Assembly: GCA_025345505.1 (NCBI GenBank)
Contig: JANVCC010000174.1
Coordinates: 3,375,893 to 3,439,892 of the forward strand
Origin: Todiramphus chloris collaris
Taxonomy: Eukaryota > Chordata > Aves > Coraciiformes > Alcedinidae
DNA length: 64,000 nt
Direction: 5' to 3'
In this document: positions 1-12,000 of the stretch, one piece after another
How positions within the stretch are numbered: position 1 is the stretch's first letter
How the letters are laid out: the number at the start of each line of letters is the position of its first letter
Translations under genes and position numbers: made by a program
The notes under the pieces: model-generated
Told to the model about the DNA's origin: nothing
Database searches by the model: none
The model's input: the letters and a program-made list of their open reading frames with translations, nothing else

Positions 1-60
1 CAAGGGTATCCTGATCCGAGGCTCCGCTAGAACCGTTGTTAAGGTTCAGTGCAGCCATAT
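1..60 (-). CDS. DVL1: DVL1 exon 14, 3' part cut by window edge
   Basis: The acceptor AG is the reverse complement of positions 61-62, preceded in the sense direction by a pyrimidine-rich run. Two bases complete the Asn codon begun in exon 13; then [19 protein letters not shown] follows, the conserved start of the Dishevelled C-terminal tail just after DEP. The exon runs off the left edge. In people, frameshifts in the corresponding penultimate exon of DVL1 cause dominant Robinow syndrome (established knowledge), but that part of the exon is not visible here. Confidence 0.93.
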
Positions 61-3000
61 CTGGAAAAGAGAGAGAAGCTGAAGACTCTTTTCTTACCTA
101 GCAGCTGACTCCTCCATGCCAGTAATGGCAGCACCTAGTGTGGTGAGGGACCAGAGGGACTCAGCCTCCAGAGATCACTCAAAATACCACACACAGTAGG
201 GCAGACATCACTGTCTACCACTGAGCACCAAGGCATTTCTGTAAGTCACGGGGGAATCATCCCCATTTTACAGACTGACTGACAAGCAGGAAGGCTGCGG
301 CATCACCAGAAATAACCTCTCAGTGCAACGCCCTATCTGATGAGTTCACCCTTCTCTTCCAAGCGGTCCCATCGCTTGGTCCAACAGGAATTGTCAACCA
401 CTTTGTCATGCAGCTTCCCAGTGACAGCCTGTTCTGAACACCCGCTTGTCCTACGGGACTCTCCTCCGCGCGAGCTCCAGAGAGGCGAGACACGTGCCGC
501 TCTGCCCTGCCCGGCTGAGGAACTTACTGCCACAGAGGTCTCCAAAGACATAATAGCACTGTTCCGAGAAGGTGATTTTGTTCACAGTGTGCCTGAGGTA
601 GCCATGTTTTAACATGCTGCTGGCGTATTTTCTAGCCTCCCGTCGGTCTTTGAAGCCTTCCACGTGTGTGTAAAGCCAGTCAACCACGTCTGCTCCTAAA
701 ATGAAAACAGGAAGAGAGGACACAGGATCATCTGAGCCAACTCAATCTTCTTTGGTTTTTTAATCTTCACATTATGACACAGCCCACTAGCACTGCTGTG
801 TCAGGTACTTAATGCAAATATGAACACGTAGCAATCTTGCTGCAAAGAGCTTAAAATGTTCTTAGCAAATAGGAACTACAACCAAGACTGACTAAATGTC
901 AGCACAGCTCAGGTCCCAGGACAGTTAGGATCAAAGGTAGAGTAGTTGTAGGAAAAAAATCTCAGCAGTTCATGTAAGGATGGTTTCTTCATACTATTTC
1001 CAAAAAGTCCCAAATGTGTGGTTTGGTTTTCTCCCCAGCATTCCCTCGATGTGCTGCTTACCTATCACTGCATTGGAGATGGTAATTTTTAACCACATCC
1101 TGTCCCGAATTTCAAGGCCTGAGTCTGGTAGCTGCATAACCTTGACAATAGTAGCCATGTCACTCTTCACAGTTAAGGGAGATTCTTCTAATTCTAAAAG
1201 GAAGAAAGGTTACATGCTTCTCTGAAACAAACCAGGTCCTAAAAGCACTTCTCAGCCCTTGGATGAAACGTTTCAATCCACAGATGCAAAAAAAAAGACA
1301 CAAAGGTTCCCAAATGCACCCTGATCAATGGCACAAATTATAGCATTTGTACCAGCCCTTCAGAGATTGTGCTCAGTGAGAGCAGTTTAGTCACTGAGAT
1401 GCTGAGTCCCTGTGTGTCTGGACTGCACCAAGCAGCTGTAGGTCAGCGCTGCACTCTTTCAACCCACGCTGCACTGAGTTTTGCAGAAAAGGAAACCCAA
1501 GGAGTCCTCTGACCGTTGCTTTCCGTTTCCATTTGCCATGAACAGCCCCTACCCACCCAGTGGTTCAAAACTCTGCAGGACAAGCTGTTTTTGGCTTGTT
1601 CTTTAAGTTTTGGGTTAATTGGCAGGAGTAATACCCATCTGCATGAAGGAAGATGTCTCAGTCACTCTCCATTTGCTTTTTTAAGATTTGGATATCAGCA
1701 TAATTGGGGAGAATTGAAATTAGAAAATAAATCTTCCATCATGAGGATAAAGGCCAATGGTTTCCTTAAAAAACAACATTCCAGGGCCCCATCCTTACAA
1801 ATTAACAAGTCACGTCCCCCAGCACTGCTCTGCCCTGCATGCTTCTTGCAGAACACTTAAAAAAATGCTACTCCCAAAATGCCTCAGCAGCTGCCACTGC
1901 CCCGTTTGCATTTCACAGGCTCTTAGAGGCAGAGCTGGCTCACCAGAGGCTTCTCGCTTTCCTGATCAATTTTTATACTCAAACCAGAACAACAGGGCTG
2001 AGATTCACCCCGTGAACTGAGGTGCCTCCTGTAGCAGTCTGGTGCCTTCAGAAAATCCTTCTCTACCCACACACAAAGTGGCACCTCATAGTGAAAGCCC
2101 AGTAGGGTGAACCTGGGTCAAAGAATCCACCAGGCTACTTGTGCTCTGCCCAGAACATCACCCTGCCTATACATAAGACAACTATATTCTTTGGATACAG
2201 CACCCAGTTTTCCCTCCTACTCCCATCTTCTCAGCCCTAGAAAATTCAGGCTGAGCATGTGTGTTCTGTTTGTAGTTCAGACCCTTCTCCAGCAGCATTC
2301 AGAAACCCTCCTCCCCTCCCTTCTCCCAGCTCCCCGTAACACCCACCTTTCAAAAGCACAAGGGAACCAATTTTGTCCTTTTCCAGCAACCCAAAATTTT
2401 CATAAAAGGTACAACAAGCATGAAACAATGAAAACTGGAAATGCTTCTTTCAATGCATGCGCTGCCAATATGCATGGAGATATCCCAGACCACCTACGCA
2501 TGCGGTTTCAATACTTACAAAGTTTGGATAAACACTCAAATTTTGCTTTTGCTTTAAGTTAGTTTGGTTAGTGGCAAAAAGCAACGTGTTTGTTTGGGGA
2601 GGAAAAAAGATAACAAACCAATATTGCAGCAAAGTACATGGGGAGCAATAAAGAACAGTGGCCAAATGATCACTGGTATTTTCCGAGTCTGCTAGATATG
2701 AAAAATCATTAAGATGTAGCTAAAATGCACCCACTTTGGTCTGAACTCAGTCAGCTGTGGGCTTCTGACCACCAGCACAGGTATGTGCAAATCTGAGGAA
2801 CAACACAGACACTCCATTCTGGGGAACCAGATCTACCACAAAGCTCTTTCTCAGGGCCTTGGTCATTGCTTTTGAGTGACATTTTTCTCCCATTAGCAGA
2901 TCCTGTAATAAAAGAGGTGTACGCTCCAGGAATATGAAGTCCTACCACATATAATACCACCACTGGCTTGTATCCTTATCTGAGTAAGGAAGTACACATT

Positions 3001-6000
3001 TGCCCCAACAAAAAGGCCCCAGGAAAATACTCAGTACTTCAGGCTGAAAACTATTAAGCAGAAATAGCTTGAAGTCTCAATTCAAAAATCTTCTAAGTCC
3101 ACGCAAGAGAAAAAGAGAAGTGTTGAATGACATCAGTGGACTGCATTTTGAAACAGCAAGACTCAAGAAACATTGAAACACTTGATGGTAATCTCATGGA
3201 ACAGGACAGCTCTCCTTGGCAGCAAGAGGTCCTGCAGTGGCAGAACAGCGGCTGGAAAAATCTACCTTAGCAGAGCAAAGGAGGAGCAGAGTTTGCACTG
3301 CGAGAGAATATTCTCCTGCATCAGCCAGAACACTGCTGGACAGCAAGATGCTTTCTAAAGCAACAGTTACTATGAAACAGCTCAGTCTGCCTTGGGTCTC
3401 ACAGTCTTGTTCTTGAAGAAATGCACCTGAGAAAATAAAGAGCTGACACAGAGTAACTCCTGCTGCGTGGTGGTGATTTGTAGGGCTCCTTTGATCGCTA
3501 GCACCGACGTGACGGTGGCTGTGCAAATGCTTCAGGTACCAAAAGTTCACTTGTGATCCAGAGGCTAGAGAGCAAAGGCACGGGAGGCAGAAGGAAAGCA
3601 GTTGATGGGCCCATTTCCATCGTCCTGGCTCTGCTGTGCAGAAGAAACCAGCAGACATCCACTGTACTTCAAACAAGGAACAGACACGAGACAGGCTGGT
3701 CTAATCAGTCCGTTAACTCACTGCTTCCACTCCCACAGCCAGATACTGCAGAACAGGTATTGTATTTGCTTCAAGTACCAGTGACTTTAGCCTCAGAGGA
3801 ACCAGAACAGTGAATCTTGCACTGGAACGTGGACAGAAAGCCCTGTTTTGCAAGAAGCTCTTTGTTCTCTGAGATGTCAACGCACGGTCTCTCCTTGCCT
3901 CTCTCTCCTCCTCCTCCGTTCCTCCCCAGCTCTGTGTTTCTCACCAAGGAGGTTCACGGGACAGGTGCTCTTTGTAGCCAGGCCCCAAGGTGCTGCCTGC
4001 TGGGTTCAGGACCAGGGGGTACCAGGACTGAAGTGAAGGAAGAAGCATTGAGCAGAAGGTCACAGTCAAGGTCAGGGGTACTCTGAGGTTTCTTGCGTTC
4101 AGGGAAGGAAATGTTGTAGGTCACTTGCACAGAAATGAGAAGCTGTCTCCAGAAACGTGGTTCTGCTCCCAAATAACCTTTATTTTGAAAGTATGATTGA
4201 GAGGGTGACTGCGTTCCACACCTCCCAATCCCATCACTATATAGCAAGGCACATGATACACGAATAGTTCAAGAGGAATGCAGATTAACAGACTCTTGTT
4301 GTTTGACAGCAATCAGCAGATACATTCTATTCCAGTAATCTTTAGTACCTGTAAGGCTGAAAACACATCTGAAGATAAAGCAGACATCAGGTAAGTGGTT
4401 CACTTTGCTCTCTATTGCAGATGTATTTCCCCTTCAGTGGTGCTGCCTACCAGCTAAAGAGGCACTGAGCTACTACACCTACAAAAAGCACAATGGCCCT
4501 TTCAGTTCAAGATGAGGTGTAATTCCAGGAACTGTGTGCTTATAAAAGCTGACAGAGGGCAGAAGAAAAGGAGGCAGACACCTGTGTAGCCTGGTAGGAC
4601 TTAACTGGTCCTTGCAAATGCAATTTTCACACTTCAGCTATGCATTTGTCCAGGGAAGATTCTGACACTAATTGCCAACACCACATAGGCCTTTAAAAAT
4701 CCTCAAAGTTTTATTTTTCGTGTTCATTTTGTTCTGTTGGGGTTTTTTTTCTGAATGGTATCCTCCCTTTTGCTCTGGAAAAATCTTACAAAATGAAAAA
4801 AGTTAGTCCTAAATTTGGACTTGAGACCTGGCAGACACTTCAGCATCCCTTGTTAAACGTGTCAGTATTTATCTGGTGTTCAGCAGATGCATACTGAGGT
4901 GTCATCCTTCCACTAATGAGATAATCTCCTCAGAACTTCAAAGCCACTTCAAGATTTCTATGTGTATATAAAAAAATACAATAAATCTCTTTGCCACAGA
5001 TGAACACATCTGATAGAAAGGCTGCATCTCTAGAGAACTTCTTCTATTTAATATAACAGGAAACAAACCAGTGAGGTGTAAAGTACCTCAAAACTTCTAT
5101 GTCAAGTAAACAGATGTGTTGTTTTAAACAAGAACACTTTGCTGAACTAGGGTTTCAGAGGACAGTGTTCTCAAGAGACACTTGCTCCTCCTCTGTTTTT
5201 TTGCCTCACTGCCATATATTTCAAACCAAGCACTAGCTTTTACCCCACGTTTATATCAGAAAGCAAAGAAAGAGTAAAAGAAAGGAAGAATTTGAATCTT
5301 TAAACAAAAATTTCCAGGATAAGGAACTAGGACAACTCGTTGGCTACGTGGATGTGACTAGTTTGGAGACTGCCACAGCCAGACAAGCCAGGAAAGACAA
5401 CTGAACTCTAACCATCATTTCAGGGGGGGATGCTAACCACGTTTTTTGCTTGTTTGATAAATTCTACAAGTATAAGATAGTGTAAGAGAAGGCTGTGCAA
5501 GTCTCAGTGGAAGATTTCCTAAACGATACACTAACATTATCCAGGGCCACCTATCTGAACTAAATTATGTATTAACAACCAGTCAAATGCAAGGAGGAAA
5601 CTCTCACGTTCATCTGAGGGGATAAAGTTGGAGACCTGCCTTGTAATATGAAAAGGGACCAGAAGCCCTTCCTGACTGTGAACCCTGGCAAAACACCACC
5701 GTGTTAACTTCTGACCTTTGGGGGGTGGAATGAAATAAAAAAAACCCCATGTATGCTCCCCATCAGGATTACAACTTTAAGCAAACATTCAAGAGTTCTG
5801 TGGCTGTTGTCGTTTTCATCGTGCTTGTGGCTGGGGTCGGGTTTGCACACAGCTCTGCACTGCTGGCCCCGAGCAGAAGCCACCTGCCCTGTGCTGGCCG
5901 CAGTGTGACTTACTTTCCGAATCGGGAATTGAGCTTGTTAGTGAGGAGCTGGTAGATGTGGTGATGCTCATGGAGGGGCTCATACCGTAACGGGGGTACG

Positions 6001-9000
6001 CTCCCGTCATGGCTGTGGTATGAGAGATCCACGCTGCAGGGTCAATTGGCCTCACTGGTTCAGCTGCAAAACAACCAGGAAGGGGAAAAAAAAAAAAAAA
6101 GACAAATGGAATCAGATTTGCAGTGAACGCCAAGACCTGGAGTAAGAAGGAATTTTCTGGGGTGTACACAAATCCTTGCTCTTCTGGCAGTACAACTCAG
6201 CCCCGGCACAAGGCAACAAAAAGCACCTCACCAGCAGGAGCTGGTTTCCTCTGACAGCTGCACAGGATAAAACCCTGACACTGCTGTTCCTGTAAGGGTG
6301 GATGGTGGGAGGGAAAAACCTCCCCTTCTGGGAAAGGAGCTGCCAGCCCAGTACTAATGTTTCAGTGTTATACCAGACAGCGGGATAGAGATTCTCATTT
6401 TGCTGTAATGTGAAGTACTGCCAAGTGCTTTGCCCCAGCTGAAGGGAAAAATCTCTCCCTGCCTCTAAGAGTCTTGGATCCAAAATAACCACAGAAGGTG
6501 AATCGTCTGCTGAAGGTGGATCAGAACAGTAACTCGAGAGCTCTGTATTTGCAGAGATGAGGCATCATGGAATTGCCCTCCCAGTGTTGTCAGCAGCCAC
6601 AGTGAAACTTTTTAGGACTGGAACAGTCTTACAAAATAAATAGATAAAACATCTAAAGACCATTTGAAGGCACTGGTGTCAGGGAAGAGTGAAAATTACA
6701 GTCACACCTTAAGAAGGGCCACATAACAAATAATTTTCCCCATAATCTGGATTACTTCTTTCCTTTCAAATTATAGTGGCTCTTGTTCCATTGCCTTTAA
6801 ACCAGACATTCTGTAAAAGACATCTGCCAATTTTAGGTGTTTCCACAAAATATCCCACACATTGCAACCAGTTTAAGCTACCACAGACACACTACTCGTT
6901 GCCTGGGATGATAACACCAACAAAGGAGAACCTGACATGAAAGCTTCCCCTGTAGCAAATCTGACATAGTTAATTTATTGGATTTTCCTTTTGATTGTGT
7001 TGGTTTTTCTAAGGATTTCACTGAGTGAGCTCCCAGAGTCTGCACGAGTCTATTGCACTAATTTCAATGGACGATCCTGCCCTCATCTTAGAAGAACTGG
7101 AGACAAGCTGGTTCCAGTATCACAGAAAGGCACTGAAAAGCAGGAGGCAGCTGTTTGTCACACGAGCAGAGATCTTTCATTGCTAGTCAAAGGTTTATTA
7201 AGCTTGAAGTGTTAAAACTAGATCATTTGCAAGAGGTTTTATGTATATCAAACAATGTTTGCCCCAAATTTCAAAAATACTGTTTGAATTCTTTCTAAGA
7301 GGCGTCCGTGTGACAAAATGGGGCTTTTTAACACCAGAGTACAGTTACCTTCCAAACTTCCTATCAGTTGTAAGGTTGAGTTCAGGAGGATATACCCACC
7401 AAAAGCTTAAGAGCTTGATCCAAAGCCACGTGAATCAAAAGAAAAACTCCCATGAATTCAGTGGGCACTGGAATCTCAGAAAGACTATCTTAAACCCCTG
7501 CCTTCCAAACCAAAAAGCAAACAAACAGTACAACCAAACTTAAAAGGGTCAGGTTTGTGGAGAACAGAAATCTGTTAGATGTCAAAACAGCTGAAAACAT
7601 TCCAGACCTTGAGGACTCCACAGGAACCCAGCAAAGAGCACAGATATGTACTCACCCCTGGGGATGGTGAAGTAACTCCTGGGAGTAGGGTCCCAGCATT
7701 TGGCTACTGTTAGGCTGATAGGTCTGGGAAGAAGGAAAACAAATAAGGGTGACTCAACTTTCCCTACAGACACTGCAACTGTCACGATGAACTCTCTGAA
7801 ACAAGCTTATTTCTATCCAATAATTGTTAGGCACGTTCTGAGAATGCTTTTGAGATGCTTGTCAAAGTATTCTCAGCATAAACCAGTATGAGAATGTTTC
7901 TGGTCTTGCACAGATATGGTGAAATGTATTGGTGAAATCTCTCAAATGATCATCTCTTGAGATACGAAAACACACGTCGTATAAACAAATAGTGCTACTG
8001 AAAGCAAGCAGCTCCTAGCTGGTGTTGATTTTGGCTGGTACATTGGAAACAGTCTCACCTATCCATCATTTACACTGAGATGTTTATCAGGACGAAAGTG
8101 TTGATTTCTCAGAGGTTTGCCCAATAACTGCATAAGGAGATTTTGTAACATGCTCACCCTGGTTTGGAGACTATCTCCCGTAAAACCCGAACGGCATCAT
8201 CATTGCTCATGTTCTCAAAATTGACATCGTTCACCTGAAACGTTTCAAAAAGCAGAGGTCAGGAAAGGGAAGTTAACAGAAAAGAGGAACAGGAAAGTTA
8301 AAGACATTTTAATTATTTGTCTCCAATTTAATAATTCGTTTTCCAAATTTATTTCCCTTGTAAACTGTTTCCTTTGAGCAGCTGCAGAAATATTGTTTCT
8401 CAGAGCACATCAGCTATCCAGCAGAGTTCCCACAGAACTACAGAGTGAAGTGAATAATATTCTCTGAGTATGAATGAATTTCTGTTCACTAAGTCCACGG
8501 CTCTGGTGGGATGACTGAGCTGAGCCACCAGAGCACAAGCCAGCAGCGCGTACGTTTGGACACGGACCAACCTGCAGAAGCATGTCTCCCGGTTCAATTC
8601 GGCCATCGGCTGCCACAGCCCCTCCTTTCATAATAGAGCCAATGTATATGCCACCATCACCCCGGTCATTGCTCTGTCCTACAATGCTGATTCCCAGGAA
8701 GTTATACTTTTCTATACAGATAGAAAGTGGAGGGCAGGGGAGGAAAAAAGCAAACAACGTGATTGGATTGGAATGGTAGTGAAGAGCTAACACCAGGCTA
8801 CTTCAGTCTTGAAAAGTCAGTTCTCTCAACACATCAGCTGGGCCAAGTTTGACTTACAATTATCTCGGGTTACCCTATGGGCGTGTGTCTGCCTGGCAAG
8901 CTCAGGGAAAGGCAGCAGGGAAACGCTGCTAAAGACTTTACTTTCTGAAAAGTTACATTCAAAAAAATCAGCAAGAGAAACGACATTGAAAAGACACGTC

Positions 9001-12000
9001 TACACCTCGAAATTAAGCACCCGATCAGCATCAGCCAATGTTTTCCCACATGTCAAGAGTGACAGGAAGAATGTGGTGCTACAGGAAGGTGCTGAACTGG
9101 CAGTGCTGAGCATTTCTAACTGGCTAAACAATGAAACCCATGAGGAGCAGAAATGCAAACTCCCAGCGCCCTTCTACTCGCGCTCCTAACAATGTCTGAC
9201 CCCTTCCCATTCCTAGACATCAGAGCAGAACTCCATAGCCTGGAGTTCTACCTCCATCCTTGGGATTCTTGGGAAAAGTCTGGATCTCCTGTGCACATGG
9301 CTCAGAACTATCTGGTACTGGACTCGGAATCCAGGCACCGTCAACACCGGAGCAACTCTCAGCTGCCATTCCCTTCAGTTCAGTAGGCGTCCTTTCAAAT
9401 CAAGGAACTTGCTCCTGACTCCAAAGGCTACCACAGCATAAGAAAATACATCTGTATCACTTGAAATTCATCATAAAAAACATTGCTTATCCTCTTACCC
9501 ATGTTGAGTGTGACAGTGATGATATTTAGGGACATGGTAGAATCAGTGATGCTGCTGAACGAAGACGACTGCAAAATATAACAGAAAATTCTCGAGGTTT
9601 TAAATGCTCAGAGTAAGGCAATAAAAAGAACTACTGAGGATTAATTCAGCGAGAACTGATTAATAGGTTGGATTGACACAGGGAACTGATTAATCCAGAA
9701 ACCACTGTGGCCTCCTCAAAATTATTCTTCATTTAGAATCTGTAAGCAAAAAAAATATCTGAAGACAATCGGCACTTTCTCTGAAGATTTGCTTACAAAA
9801 CACACCCAGCAAGTTCCTGTATTGATGTTTCTCAACTCAACTTCACATTGAATCATTTCTGCTTCCTGACTACACGACTGACAGGCAGACGTTTAAACAC
9901 CACAGTGCCCAGCGTAGTGTGAATTATTACATCCACAGCTCCTCCCTAATGAGAGGAGTGAACAATGCATAATCCTTCAGGAAGTGAGGAGACGGACACT
10001 CCCCAGCCTCCAAAATGAAATACAAGCGTGTTTAGCAAATATCTTCTAAAACATTACTCCAGTTCTTGTGATAAAATGTATTCATACTCATTCTTTCATC
10101 TGTGAAGACTGATATTTATAGGAAAACGAGACAGCTGCTTCAACAAGTGTGTCATTTGGACCATGCTCGTTGTGCTGCCATAGGACTGGCACAGAAAAGG
10201 GCAAGAGAAGACATCTGTGATTTCCTACAAACACAGATTTCTCCCTTCAGCAGAATGCAAGTCTCAGCAATTTACACATCAGATGTCTAACACCACAGAC
10301 ATCTCCTGCCTACATCAGTCAGTAGCATAGTGGAGGTTCTCCTGCAGAGGCTGGCCTTGAAAGACACAAGAAATGCAATCACTTAACAGTAAAAGGAGAA
10401 AGGGAGAGGAGAAAAAGTCTTGACTCCAGTGCTGGAGAACTCCAGATGTTAGAGATTGAGTCCCGAGTAGACCAGAGCCAAAGGGAGCCTTTCCAGGGCA
10501 TGAACAGGGCACAGACCTGTTCTTCCTAACACAAATGGTGCTTGCTAATACACTCAAAAACCACTGTTCACCTCCTCAGAAACGGATGAAGTCAACCTTA
10601 CCCTGTCAATCTGCCGCATCCTTTGTTTCCTCCTCCTGCGTTTGTGCTTCCGTATGAGCCGGGACGAAGTACTCTGCTCAGTGGAGCTACTCAACCTGAG
10701 GGAAATTAAGAGCAGACAACACCTCAGTAAAGCTGAGACATTTGCATTTCTCTGCACCCTGCCAAAAAAAAAAGGCTCATTGCTACAAATGCAGGAGGGA
10801 GTAAATCATACAGAGATTCATACCCCAGCGTGTGCTGAACCTCAGCCTCTGCCCACGAGCACCCAGAAGGCACCAGGTGAACTACACCATGGATTGGAGA
10901 GTATCATCTACTAGCTTGCCTTCTTTCAGGAGCAAGACTGAGTGCAACCACATCTCAACAGGCATTTATCACCTTGCTGGTTAAAAAAAAAAGGTGGTCC
11001 TGACTCTAGGCCCACCGAAGAAAAATACAGGCTGTAAGAGCAGTGATACATGAAACAGTGATTTTAATCTCTGCTCTGACAGAACAACAAACAGCCTGGA
11101 AAAGCTCTGAATGTTCGTTTTTGTGAGTCTTGTCATGATGCTCGTTTACTTCTGCTGCTATCTACCCTGTTAACACAAACTTAATGCTGGGGCTTGAATT
11201 CAATTAAATAAAGCAGCAGTTGACAATAGCTACTACCAAATTGTGACAGAGGAATAGTGACTATGATTTACCTTTACATATTCTGTTAGTTTTATCTTGT
11301 TGTGGGTTTTTTGCAGGCTCTTCAAATTTGCAGAACCTAAATGTGCCACATACAAACCCCTAAGATTGTCCTCAGATAGCAACATTAATCATTCTCATTT
11401 TACAGATAGGGGACTGAGACACAGAAAGACATAAATGCATTTGCCCAAATTAATTTCAGAAGCCTGGAACAAACCCTAGATCTCAGAGATACTGGTGTAC
11501 CACCAAAGAGACATCTCTCCTCTATTTATTATGTTAAGAATAGGGAAAAAAAAAAAAAGACAAATGCTTCATCATTAACCAAGCTTAAAAAAGATCCAGT
11601 GCTGAACTGGCACTGTCACAAAGACAACAGAGCCAGCCTTTTACCCCAGTCTCCGTGTCCCTGTCTTCAAAGTTCTAGCTACATGCAGGGATGCTAGAAT
11701 AACTCAAGCAAAACTTGATACCAGCAGCTTCCAAAAGGAGTTTGCTGTCATGAGATGACACCCACCAGACTGGGAAACCCATCTTGAACATAGTAGGTGT
11801 GTTTCAGTCAAGTGTACTGAGCTGGATATTGCAGATGATGGGACTGCTCAGAGGATGTGAATCTCTTGACATTCTCTTTGAGTTCACAAAACTATTTCAG
11901 GCATGTTAACCTCACACACTCCTTATTTTTCCCCTCCCAGCAAAGCAAATTAATTTGAAGAGCCAAGAGGTGGAATTTTCAAAAGAGATCAAAAATGTGA

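Noticed and set aside
250-300. CCCCATTTTACAGA, a possible inverted MIR fragment in intron 13
   Set aside because: The match ends after about 20 bases; too short to separate from chance. Similar weak hints at 53640-53710 and 58583-58625 were left out for the same reason.
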